DNA from: Firmicutes bacterium HGW-Firmicutes-9
GTDB lineage: Bacteria; Bacillota; Clostridia; Christensenellales; CAG-138
Length of the DNA: 64,000 nucleotides
Assembly (NCBI GenBank): GCA_002841395.1
Contig: PGZM01000001.1
Span: forward strand, 1 to 64,000
Direction of reading: 5' to 3'
Below the pieces are notes generated by a model that did not search any database, had not been told where the DNA came from, and saw nothing but the letters and a program-made list of their open reading frames with translations. This document shows, piece by piece, positions 17,614 to 25,646 of the stretch. Numbering within the stretch: the stretch's first letter is position 1; each line of letters opens with the position of its first letter. The position numbers and the translations under genes were made by a program.

Positions 17614-18387
17614 TTGCCTGAGAATTGGACATTCAACGGTTTCCCGCTCAGTGCGCGAGGAAAGTGGGATGTGGAAGCCGTCATTGAGGGAGTGGGTATT
17701 CCCAAATTCCGTGGAAATGACCTGCGGGTACCCTTTCAGCACGGGAACCGATGGATCAAGAAACGCTTTGATAGCAGGAAGGTCGTTCTTTCCATGTGGA
17801 TCAAGGGTACGGATCGGGCCAACCTCGACGATAACATTGATGATTTTCTGACAGCGATCGGACAGCCGGGGCTGCATACCCTGAGCAGGACGTTGCGAAG
17901 CGGCGAAACCCGGCTGGCACAGGCTGAGCTTTGCGCGGAGATCCATTTCGTTCGAAAGAACCCGGGATACGCGAAATTTGCGTTGGAGTTGGAACTGCCC
18001 GATCCGTTCTTTTACGCGACGGGAAAGACTGCGAACGTCAGGACGGTTTCGACCTCTCCCTTGACATGGACACATGCAAATTCAGGCTCCGCGCCGGCGA
18101 CGAATCTTGTGATCACGCTGGAAGGTCCGCTGAGCAATCCGGTTCTGAGAAATCAGAACAACGGCGTCTGGATTCAGTACATTGGAACGATTCTAAGTGG
18201 CGAATCCGTTGTGCTGGATACGAAACACTTCACATGTTTGCAGGGTGATCAGAATATGATCTCGATCGTCAAACATGGTGGCGACGCTTACTGGATGATT
18301 CTGGACGCCGGAGACAACAGCATGGAGCTGGAAACGGAAACGACCGGCGGTGGCGTAACGATTCAATACTACCCCGCATATTTTTAG
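17614..18387 (+). CDS. Distal tail protein (Dit-like)
   Basis: A 257-residue protein beginning at TTG after GAGGTGTTAAAGC. It has 'FNGFPLSARGKWDVEAVIEG', 'FQHGNRWIKKRFDSRKVVL' and 'YAKFALELELPDPFFYATG', matching the siphovirus distal tail component that forms the ring between tail tube and tip proteins. It lies 15 bases after the tape measure, as expected, and a C-terminal jelly-roll-like half follows ('WIQYIGTILSGESVVLD'). Confidence 0.88.
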   Translation: MPENWTFNGFPLSARGKWDVEAVIEGVGIPKFRGNDLRVPFQHGNRWIKKRFDSRKVVLSMWIKGTDRANLDDNIDDFLTAIGQPGLHTLSRTLRSGETRLAQAELCAEIHFVRKNPGYAKFALELELPDPFFYATGKTANVRTVSTSPLTWTHANSGSAPATNLVITLEGPLSNPVLRNQNNGVWIQYIGTILSGESVVLDTKHFTCLQGDQNMISIVKHGGDAYWMILDAGDNSMELETETTGGGVTIQYYPAYF

Positions 18388-18399
18388 GAGGAACAGAAC

Positions 18400-19278
18400 A
18401 TGCCCTACCCAACCTTACCCGGACGGAGATTTGAATACGATGTGGGCGGCGGTTCGGTCTACTACGGGAACGATATCAACGGTATTACAACGGCTTTGAC
18501 GACCGAACAGATGGCGCAATTGAATGGAATTGGAAATACAAGCATCGTCATCTCCAAAGAAGCCTATGATACCGAAGCGGTGAGAACCGTTTGGGTGTTT
18601 CTGCCCGAGAAATTCGTCATTGCCGGGCTTGGCATGATACACAGAGTCTATACCACCGGCGGTGCCAGCGGCTCGATCGCTGTCGCGGGTAGTGCGGACA
18701 GCACCAATGGACTCGACGGTACCTGGATCAGCGCAACGCTGCCGAACGGCGCAATACCGGCAAAGATGATCGACGACGACGTATGGAGGGATAGCATTCA
18801 GCCCTGCACGTTTTCGGAAGCCATCAAGGTTCTGCGACTTCGCTATTATGCGCCATTTGATGGTGCAGATTATTCACGGATCTATATCTACGCGCTGCAC
18901 ATCTACGGCGTTAAAGCCTCAGGAGAAGTACCGGACGATATCCTGTTTCTAGACGATGATGCATCCGGCGATCCTGAATTTATCCGGGACCTCGATTTCG
19001 GCGACAGGCCGGAAGGCACGACGGTAACACATCGAATCAAACTTCGAAACAGCAGCACGACGAAGATCGCCAACAACCTGACGCTAACCCTGATCGACGT
19101 CGACTTGACGTTCAGCATGGACGAAGGTGCTACTTGGGTGACGGGGGCGACCATTACCTCGCTTGCGCCGCAGGGGACGAGTAACAGCATACTGATCAAG
19201 AACACGATCCCGCCTCCAACGCAGATGCTGGGTCCCCGCGCACCACGATTTGAGGTAACGATCGGAAGCTGGTCGTAA
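18400..19278 (+). CDS. Phage tail-tip/baseplate protein, unknown function
   Basis: A 292-residue beta-rich protein between Dit and the large tail protein. The first 180 residues look like a discoidin-like sandwich ('SGSIAVAGSADSTNGLDGTW', 'FSEAIKVLRLRYYAPFDGA'). The C end ('ILFLDDDASGDPEFIRDLDF') resembles an Ig-like fold. No family is recognised; position suggests a baseplate or receptor-binding accessory protein. RBS AGGAGGAACAGAAC. Confidence 0.7.
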   Translation: MPYPTLPGRRFEYDVGGGSVYYGNDINGITTALTTEQMAQLNGIGNTSIVISKEAYDTEAVRTVWVFLPEKFVIAGLGMIHRVYTTGGASGSIAVAGSADSTNGLDGTWISATLPNGAIPAKMIDDDVWRDSIQPCTFSEAIKVLRLRYYAPFDGADYSRIYIYALHIYGVKASGEVPDDILFLDDDASGDPEFIRDLDFGDRPEGTTVTHRIKLRNSSTTKIANNLTLTLIDVDLTFSMDEGATWVTGATITSLAPQGTSNSILIKNTIPPPTQMLGPRAPRFEVTIGSWS

Positions 19279-19287
19279 GGAGGGAAT

Positions 19288-22200
19288 ATGCCGGATAGAA
19301 TCCGACTGATCACACCGCAGAATGAATCGATCACCAGCAGCCTCGCCCTGACGGCAAAGTGGGCACGTACCTATGAAGAACTGACGAGAGCGGATTTCGA
19401 TGAAACCGGCATATTCACCCACGTCGTCACCCGCGAAACAGATGGATTTGCCTTGCAGCTGGATCGGGACCCCAACTCAACGCCGGAAGGATATACGCCC
19501 GGCGCAGACTGCGTTCCGCTCATGACAGCGGTGAGCACAGACGGCGTTACGGTAACTGACAGCGGGAACCTTGGAACCGGATATGAGGGCTGGCGCGTGT
19601 TCGACAACAACAGCAATACCCGCTGGGGTGTTGCTACGACTTCCGGCGTTCTTACGGTGGCTCTGTCAACAGCGAAGATCATAGCCGGTTATTCCATTCG
19701 TGCGAGAAACGATTCCTACCTGATCGACAGCCCGAAAGCATGGGCGTTCGAAGGCAGCAATAACGGAACCGACTGGATGGTTCTGGATGCACAGTCCGGC
19801 GTGACGTCATGGAGCATGAACGAGCGCAAGGAGTTTGCGATAGCAAGCCCCGCTTCGTATCTATACTATAGGGTTAACATCAGCTCGAACCAGAGCGGTA
19901 CGGACACGTCGATTTCCGAAGTGGAGCTGCTGGAAGGCGTACCTTACGGCTTTGATTACTACGGCAGCGGAAATCGTGTCGTCGGCCCCATCCCATTAAG
20001 CGGGACAGCATATGGAGACGAAATCCTAACATGGACGCTGGGCGACATGCCTGCTGGGACGAGCGTTACGATCGGATGTGCCCTGACGACGGATGAGACG
20101 CCGCCATCGTCGTATACCCCTGCAACCAACGGCGCGCAATGTCCGGTGATCGCGGCGAACGACGATATGACCGGCAAATATTTGTGGGTCAAGCAGGAAC
20201 TTGCCACCTCTGACATCGAGGTCACGCCGTCGCTGTGCTCCATGGAGATGCAGCTGGTATTGGACGCAACGGCCGATCTGACGATTGAGATCGATCGAAC
20301 CACGCTGTTCAGCGGTATGAACTACCGCTCGAATACGATGGAGGCGCTGCCGTGCGGTGAGATGACGACCTTCGAGCCATATGATGTGTACGACGGTTTC
20401 CTGTACTGGAGAGCGCGGGCTGTCAATGCGACTCTTGGGATCGACACGGGTTGGAGTACACCGAATACGTTCAATCTCATGGGCGGTCCGTTTCCGCTGC
20501 CGCGCTTTTTCACAATGTTGGAAAACAGGCAGTTCGGGAAACGGCGGGAGACGCGCGCGCTATCCGTCGTGGAGAATATGGGGTTCGGAAAGCCGCGTGA
20601 AAAGCGCGCACTCTACTTCCCGGAGAACTGGGCTTTTGGCTATCTAAGAGCGGGCAGAACGCTATACACCGAACGGAACGTGACCGACGATCCTCCGTTT
20701 CCGCGAATCGACTCGATCTCGATCACCAGAGGACAGGCGGGTTCGGTGCTGACGTTACAGGGCAGCGGATTTGGATATACGCATACGGCGGTGGATGTTG
20801 GAAACACCAACCGTTATCTGAGAAGCTACGGCGGGTATGTCTATAGCAATGACATACCATGCAACGTAATCGCATGGTCATGGACGGAGATCACCTTCCA
20901 GCTTCCGCTTGCTGCGGAAACAGGGCCGATTAAGGTTCTGCTGACAGAGCCGACGCTTCAAGAGAGCAACTCCATTGGCTTTGAAGTGTATGCCGGATTG
21001 CCTTCAGACGATGTGGGTATCGAATTTTTCCTCTGCGACAGGGCAAATCCGAACGTGCTAGTCAAGCAACTGGATGGCGCTTGGGGTAAAGCGTTTCAGA
21101 TGGTGCGCAACAACCCCGGCAGCGGACGATTCAAAATTAGCCGATACGATGCAGTCGGCGGAAATAGCACATATCTCGCTGACGACAATCTGATACTGGT
21201 GAAGCTCGACGGCAATCCGCTATTCAAGTGGATCATTGAATCGAGGAAACCGAATTATGTAGATTCCGGCGAACAGCAGGTCATAGACATAAGCGGACGA
21301 GGTGTACTCTCTATGCTCGGCTGGGCTGTGGTATATCCGGAGGACATGGGTACGCCAGTTCTAGACCGGCCGTTCTTCGGCACTGCAAGCAAAGTTCTTA
21401 GAACGCTGATTCTGGAAGCACAGGCACGAGGCGGCTTAGTTAACGTGATCGTCGACTGGGAGGACGATCGGGACAGCCTGGGGAACGTGTTCTCAGAGAA
21501 TATCAGCCTGTCCTTTCACGTTGGTACGCCACTGTTGGAGGTTGCGACGAAGTTCACCGAGGGACTTGGGTACTTCGATATCGAAATGACGCCCGAGCTC
21601 GTGCTCAAAATCTATAAGACCAAAGGCGAGGATCTGCACGAGACGGTGATCTACCGACCGGGTCAAGCGATCGTCAGTCATGAGAACCAAATCGACGCAA
21701 AAAGCGTGGTCAATGAAGTACTCGTCGAAGGCGGAGACAAGCTGTTGGCGGTTGCTGCACATTCAGCCAGTCAGGCGGCATATGGAAGACGCGAAGGATA
21801 TCTTTCGGCAAGCAACATCCAGGAGGGACTCAGCGAATACGGTCAGGCCTATCTGAATCGTGTTGCCTATCCGATATGGGGAATTCAGGGGACGGTAACG
21901 AAGTTTTCGGACGATCGGGGCAACCGGATGAAGCCCTTTGAGTCCTACCTGATCGGCGATTGGATTGGCTGGAATATTGCGCCGGAAGGTTATGACGACA
22001 CTGGCTTTGACGGTGTACTGCGAGTTTGCGGAATCACGGTCAGCGAAGACGACGATACCGGGGACTTGGCCTATACGCTGGAATTGCACGATACTATGCT
22101 GGAGCATGAGATTCAACTCAACCAGAAAGTGGAGCGAATGTCTCAGTATAGCGGGTCGGATGTACTGTCCGTTTCACCTTCCAGCAGCGGCGGTTATTCG

Positions 22201-23034
22201 GATTCGGAAGTGAACGCCATGCTGACCGCCAAAGCGAACGTTAATCACCAGCATACCGGCGTATATGCGGAGATAGACCACACGCACGGTTTCTTAGCTC
22301 TGTCGGATACACCGCACAGCTATCTGGGGCAGGGGACGAAAGTCGTCGCCGTCAAAGCGGATGGCAGCGGCCTTGAGTTCGTGACCGCCAGCAGCGGAGG
22401 CAGCGGCAGCGCAACGACCTATGAAAATCCGATTGATGAACCACCTGCAATAACGCATCCGATGGACGATGAGTTCACCGATACCGTCATGGACGGCAAG
22501 TGGTCCTGGATCAACCAGGGGACGTCTACTTGGACGGAGAACGGTAGATATGGTGCAATGGACATTTTGTCCGGAGGGGATCACACGAGGCTTTTAGTGC
22601 AGGAAGCGCCTGCCGGCGATTTCACCGCCTCCGCTAAATTAACGGTTCTTGGACCGAAGGCGAATTACTTTAACTTCGGTCTTTGCCTATACAACAGTGC
22701 GAACAGCAGAAGAATCGTATTCGGGAAGTGTAGCAGGAGTGGATATTCAGGGATACAGGCGATCAAACTTACCTCGAATACAGCGTTCTACAGCGACGCG
22801 TATTTGAATGGTGGCTGGGATTCGATCTTCATCTATGTGAGAATTCGAAAGGTCGGTACTTCCTATTCTCTGGATATGTCAGCCGACGGGGATTTCTGGT
22901 GGCAGGTATACACGGAAACCATATCCAACTTCCTGTCGGCGATCAGCCACGTTGGCGTAGGGTATCACCGAAACAACACGAGTGGCGTGACATATCAGGG
23001 CAGGTGCGAATGGTTCCGGGTGACGGAACCGTGA
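19288..23034 (+). CDS. Multidomain phage tail protein (Gp37-like, carbohydrate-binding modules)
   Basis: A 1248-residue tail-tip protein. Visible domains: an F5/8-type C (discoidin) module at about 98-216, Ig/fibronectin-like stretches at about 220-400, and an IPT/TIG-like domain at about 471-569 ('SVLTLQGSGFGYTHT'). A siphovirus ReqiPepy6 Gp37-like core follows at about 575-945 ('YDAVGGNSTYLADDNLILV', 'VVNEVLVEGGDKLLAVAA'). After a linker with histidine-rich 'HQHTGVYAEIDHTHGF', a concanavalin/laminin-G-like domain covers about 1055-1248 ('MDDEFTDTVMDGKWSW'). It likely combines the tail-tip plug with host-surface binding modules. The RBS is GGAGGGAAT. Confidence 0.85.
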   Translation: MPDRIRLITPQNESITSSLALTAKWARTYEELTRADFDETGIFTHVVTRETDGFALQLDRDPNSTPEGYTPGADCVPLMTAVSTDGVTVTDSGNLGTGYEGWRVFDNNSNTRWGVATTSGVLTVALSTAKIIAGYSIRARNDSYLIDSPKAWAFEGSNNGTDWMVLDAQSGVTSWSMNERKEFAIASPASYLYYRVNISSNQSGTDTSISEVELLEGVPYGFDYYGSGNRVVGPIPLSGTAYGDEILTWTLGDMPAGTSVTIGCALTTDETPPSSYTPATNGAQCPVIAANDDMTGKYLWVKQELATSDIEVTPSLCSMEMQLVLDATADLTIEIDRTTLFSGMNYRSNTMEALPCGEMTTFEPYDVYDGFLYWRARAVNATLGIDTGWSTPNTFNLMGGPFPLPRFFTMLENRQFGKRRETRALSVVENMGFGKPREKRALYFPENWAFGYLRAGRTLYTERNVTDDPPFPRIDSISITRGQAGSVLTLQGSGFGYTHTAVDVGNTNRYLRSYGGYVYSNDIPCNVIAWSWTEITFQLPLAAETGPIKVLLTEPTLQESNSIGFEVYAGLPSDDVGIEFFLCDRANPNVLVKQLDGAWGKAFQMVRNNPGSGRFKISRYDAVGGNSTYLADDNLILVKLDGNPLFKWIIESRKPNYVDSGEQQVIDISGRGVLSMLGWAVVYPEDMGTPVLDRPFFGTASKVLRTLILEAQARGGLVNVIVDWEDDRDSLGNVFSENISLSFHVGTPLLEVATKFTEGLGYFDIEMTPELVLKIYKTKGEDLHETVIYRPGQAIVSHENQIDAKSVVNEVLVEGGDKLLAVAAHSASQAAYGRREGYLSASNIQEGLSEYGQAYLNRVAYPIWGIQGTVTKFSDDRGNRMKPFESYLIGDWIGWNIAPEGYDDTGFDGVLRVCGITVSEDDDTGDLAYTLELHDTMLEHEIQLNQKVERMSQYSGSDVLSVSPSSSGGYSDSEVNAMLTAKANVNHQHTGVYAEIDHTHGFLALSDTPHSYLGQGTKVVAVKADGSGLEFVTASSGGSGSATTYENPIDEPPAITHPMDDEFTDTVMDGKWSWINQGTSTWTENGRYGAMDILSGGDHTRLLVQEAPAGDFTASAKLTVLGPKANYFNFGLCLYNSANSRRIVFGKCSRSGYSGIQAIKLTSNTAFYSDAYLNGGWDSIFIYVRIRKVGTSYSLDMSADGDFWWQVYTETISNFLSAISHVGVGYHRNNTSGVTYQGRCEWFRVTEP

Positions 23035-23073
23035 GGTCATTTTTTCAAAGAGAGTCGAATCGAGCAAATCGAT

Positions 23074-23097
23074 AGGGCGCCCCTCTCGGAGCGCCCT
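23074..23097 (+). terminator. Hairpin after large tail gene
   Basis: AGGGCGC pairs with GCGCCCT over a 10-base loop. It lies 40 bases after the tail gene stop, with no clear T-run. Confidence 0.5.
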
Positions 23098-23103
23098 TGC
23101 ATT

Positions 23104-23168
23104 GCATGATTCAATTCTGTGGGATGCCAGAAAGGTCGCATGAGGGAATTCTGGGAATTGAATCATGC
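23104..23168. other. Long bulged inverted repeat, possible structured RNA
   Basis: A perfect 14-base inverted repeat (GCATGATTCAATTC and GAATTGAATCATGC) encloses 37 bases. These contain a second 6-base stem (CCAGAA/TTCTGG) directly stacked on the right arm. It lies in a gene-free stretch between the tail protein and endolysin genes. No open reading frame explains it; it could be an RNA element or a protein-binding palindrome. Confidence 0.5.
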
Positions 23169-23199
23169 TAAGCCAATCATAACAAGAAAGATCCAGATA

Positions 23200-23231
23200 A
23201 AAGGCACTCATTCGGGGGAAAGAGTGCCTTT
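23200..23231 (+). terminator. Rho-independent terminator, bidirectional
   Basis: AAAGGCACTC pairs perfectly with GAGTGCCTTT over a 12-base loop, with A and T runs on the two sides. It probably ends the late structural transcript before the lysis genes. Confidence 0.8.
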
Positions 23232-23237
23232 CTTATT

Positions 23238-23303
23238 TGCATGGTATGAATCATTTTAGGGAATGGGACATACCCGGGTAGGTAGGTTGGTATATACCAT
23301 GCA
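23238..23303. other. Second inverted repeat upstream of endolysin
   Basis: TGCATGGTAT and ATACCATGCA, 10 bases each and perfect, enclose 46 bases that include CCCGGG. This follows the terminator and precedes the endolysin; it may be a regulatory RNA leader or operator. Function unknown. Confidence 0.4.
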
Positions 23304-23393
23304 AGCTTCTTTTCTACTTGTATTTTATCAGGTTTAAATAGAAAAAACCATGAAAAAATCATGAATTCTATTCGATCTGTAACGGAGGAAATT

Positions 23394-24146
23394 GTGGATT
23401 TTACGCGCGTTTTGAAGAGGGGCACGTCTGGTGAGGACGTGCTTTTTTGTAAGCAAAAGCTGCTGGTGCTTGGGTTCTATGGCGACCACATCACGACTGT
23501 AACCAAGAAGACATTTGGCGCGGACACACTGGAGGCTGTGAAGCGGTTTCAGCAACAATCCGGGCTAACCGTCGACGGGGTGATCGGGAAGGAAACGTGG
23601 GCGGCGTTGTTCGGCGACACTACGACGAAGGCGGAACCGATCACGAAAGTGACTGTAAGTGACAAGGCGAAGGCGGTCTGCGCACTTGCCCTGACGCGGA
23701 TAGGGGATCTATATGTTTGGGGCGCATCCGGCTTAACTGACCTGTCAGATTCGAAGATTCAGGCGAAGGACGACGAGTACGCGCGTGCGATTACGTTTCG
23801 GGACAAACAGTACAAATATGGATTTTCTGACCTAATTGCACATGACTGTTCCGGCTTTCTTTCGTGGCTCATGCGCGAGACCGGGATTTGGGATGATCGT
23901 AAGAATTGCGATGGGCTCTGGGCCTTGTGTATTGCTGTCGCGCGCAACGAGTTGATCGCGGGTGATTTCTTGTTTCGAAACAGCACGACGAATGCCAACG
24001 ATGAAACGCATGTCGGGCTTTATTTGGGGCGAGGTATGGTGATCCACGCGAAAGGTCGCGACGTCGGCGTTGTGGTGGAGGGAATCAATCAGGGCGGCAG
24101 CGGTTACTGGCATAAATGCGGTCGCTGCAAGCTGTTAAATCAATAG
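23394..24146 (+). CDS. Endolysin: peptidoglycan-binding domain plus NlpC/P60 peptidase
   Basis: The GTG at 23394 sits 6 bases after GGAGG; an ATG 33 bases upstream has no ribosome site. The N end has a PG_binding_1 domain ('LKRGTSGEDVLFCKQKLLVLGFYG' region and 'TLEAVKRFQQQSGLTVDGVI'). The C-terminal 150 residues form an NlpC/P60 cysteine peptidase with 'HDCSGFLSWL' (nucleophile Cys) and 'DETHVGLYLGRG' (His). It cuts peptidoglycan stem peptides for lysis at the end of the phage cycle. The holin genes follow. Confidence 0.92.
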   Translation: MDFTRVLKRGTSGEDVLFCKQKLLVLGFYGDHITTVTKKTFGADTLEAVKRFQQQSGLTVDGVIGKETWAALFGDTTTKAEPITKVTVSDKAKAVCALALTRIGDLYVWGASGLTDLSDSKIQAKDDEYARAITFRDKQYKYGFSDLIAHDCSGFLSWLMRETGIWDDRKNCDGLWALCIAVARNELIAGDFLFRNSTTNANDETHVGLYLGRGMVIHAKGRDVGVVVEGINQGGSGYWHKCGRCKLLNQ

Positions 24147-24162
24147 AAGTGGGGGAACGGAA

Positions 24163-24465
24163 TTGGATTATATCGGAGAGATTATCTCGGGCATATTTGC
24201 CTTGCTGGTCGTATTGCTGGAAGTGCGCATGACGCGCGAGCGAAAGCAAGCGGAAAAGCGAGCCGCCATTCGCGCGAAGGAATCCAAGCTCGCCATGAAG
24301 ATGCAGGATGCAAATCTATCGCTTTCTCTGGCGACGGCTATCGCTGTGGAACGCGGGGAGACGAACGGTGAGATGAAGACCGCACGCGAGAAAGCTGAAA
24401 CCGCGCAAGAGGAATATGACGATTTTGTCCATGAGCTTGCTTCGGAGCAGGCTACATCAATCTAG
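24163..24465 (+). CDS. Small membrane protein, possible holin partner
   Basis: A 100-residue product from a TTG start after GGGGGAACGGAA. It has one N-terminal transmembrane segment ('ISGIFALLVVLLEV') and then a long basic-then-acidic helix able to form a coiled coil ('MTRERKQAEKRAAIRAKESK'). The layout, one TM plus a coiled coil, between endolysin and holin suggests a lysis accessory or spanin/holin-like protein. I know no named family for it. Confidence 0.65.
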   Translation: MDYIGEIISGIFALLVVLLEVRMTRERKQAEKRAAIRAKESKLAMKMQDANLSLSLATAIAVERGETNGEMKTAREKAETAQEEYDDFVHELASEQATSI

Positions 24466-24476
24466 GAGGAACATAA

Positions 24477-24956
24477 ATGAAAAAGAAACTGATTTTGGTA
24501 CTGATCGCACTCGTACTACTCGCGTTACCCGCCGTCGCGTTGGCGGACACTGGTGGAACCGCCGAGGCCGCCGTTGCCGATATCCTGATCGAAAATGCCG
24601 TGAACATAATCGCGGCATTTTTTATTGCGCTGATCGGCGTGTTTGGCGCGTGGCTGACTGCGAAGCTCGGCAAGGCGACTCAACTCGACACTGTGAATCG
24701 CGCGCAGCAAGAACTGATCAAGCTCGCGCAGATCACAGTCGGCGAGCTGAAACAGACGGTTGTGGACGGCATGAAGGCCGCGCACAAGGATGGAAGGCTG
24801 ACCAAGGAAGAGATCACACAACTCGGTCAATTGCTCTTTGACAAGACTACTGCGAAGCTTTCTGCATCCGCGATGGATGTGCTGACAGCCGCTCAAGTTG
24901 ATGTCTCCGCGCTCATTACGGGCGCTGCGGAGCAACTGATCGCGGGAATGAAGTGA
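24477..24956 (+). CDS. Phage holin, LLH family
   Basis: A 159-residue protein with a hydrophobic N-terminal segment (signal-like 'LILVLIALVLLALPAVALA'), a second TM ('IIAAFFIALIGVFGAWL') and a long amphipathic helical tail ('GRLTKEEITQLGQLLFD'). This matches the LLH holin family, which makes membrane holes that free the endolysin. RBS AGGAGGAACATAA. Confidence 0.85.
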   Translation: MKKKLILVLIALVLLALPAVALADTGGTAEAAVADILIENAVNIIAAFFIALIGVFGAWLTAKLGKATQLDTVNRAQQELIKLAQITVGELKQTVVDGMKAAHKDGRLTKEEITQLGQLLFDKTTAKLSASAMDVLTAAQVDVSALITGAAEQLIAGMK

Positions 24957-24979
24957 ACGGCGATTGTGAAGCTGAGATG

Positions 24980-25001
24980 GGGGCGTCTTCCGGGACGCTC
25001 C
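24980..25001 (+). terminator. Terminator after holin gene
   Basis: GGGGCGTC pairs with GACGCTCC (one G-T pair) over a short loop, followed by TTTTCTTG. It separates the lysis genes from the lysogeny cassette. Confidence 0.65.
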
Positions 25002-25020
25002 TTTTCTTGTTGGAGGAGAT

Positions 25021-25446
25021 ATGACGCAACGGGAACGAGAAGAAATCCTGCAGCTACGAATCGACGGGATGAGTTATACGCAGATCGCTGATAAACTGCG
25101 TATTTCACGAAACACGGTGAAATCGATTTGTCAGAGAGTAGGGATACAACCTACCGAAGCTACGGAGGAGAATCACGATTCCGATCACTGCAAGCTATGT
25201 GGAACGGTACTTGCTCAGCATGCGACAGGCAAGCATAAAAGCTTTTGTTCTGATTTGTGCCGTAGAGCCTGGTGGAAACAGCATCAGGATCAGCGAAGTT
25301 TTAAATCCGGTGTTAAAGCGAAGTGCTCTAACTGCGGCCGAATTTTCTTAGACTACGAGAAGAACCGAAGAAAGTACTGCTGCCATGCCTGCTATATTCA
25401 TGCGCGGTTTGGGAAAAAGAAAACATATGACAACCGAGCAGTTTGA
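25021..25446 (+). CDS. Helix-turn-helix plus zinc-finger protein of recombinase cassette
   Basis: A 141-residue protein. Residues 1-42 are a resolvase/sigma-like HTH ('IDGMSYTQIADKLRISRNTV'). Then come two Cys-rich zinc modules ('CKLCGTVL...CSDLC' and 'CSNCGRIF...CCHACY'). Proteins with this layout are common directly upstream of large serine recombinases in Clostridia, and are likely DNA-binding accessory factors. RBS GGAGGAGAT. The next gene overlaps its 3' end by 20 bases. Confidence 0.8.
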   Translation: MTQREREEILQLRIDGMSYTQIADKLRISRNTVKSICQRVGIQPTEATEENHDSDHCKLCGTVLAQHATGKHKSFCSDLCRRAWWKQHQDQRSFKSGVKAKCSNCGRIFLDYEKNRRKYCCHACYIHARFGKKKTYDNRAV

Positions 25447-25621
25447 ACGGGAGATGCGTTATCGCGTTTCGATAGCAGCGGCAAATAGCATGCTGCGTAG
25501 GGGGCTGATTTCGAAGGCTGAGCACGATGTATTCAATGCAATTATGATTAAGAAACACCAACCGCCGATCGGAGGAATCTTGCTGAAAACATCTGTTGAT
25601 AGTCAGCCGGATCAGAGCTAA
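25427..25621 (+). CDS. Small SHOCT-domain protein
   Basis: A 64-residue protein with 'REMRYRVSIAAANSMLRRGLI' and 'AEHDVFNAIMIKKHQPPIGG', the short-C-terminal (SHOCT)-like helix pair often encoded beside serine recombinases in Clostridia. The start overlaps the upstream zinc-finger gene and its stop is 26 bases before the recombinase start, so all are one operon. Its role is unknown. Confidence 0.7.
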   Translation: MTTEQFEREMRYRVSIAAANSMLRRGLISKAEHDVFNAIMIKKHQPPIGGILLKTSVDSQPDQS

Positions 25622-25646
25622 TATGCCACATGATAGGAGCATAGGA

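Noticed and set aside
19288-24956. Diversity-generating retroelement at the tail tip
   Set aside because: No reverse transcriptase gene and no template/variable repeat pair were seen in the window.
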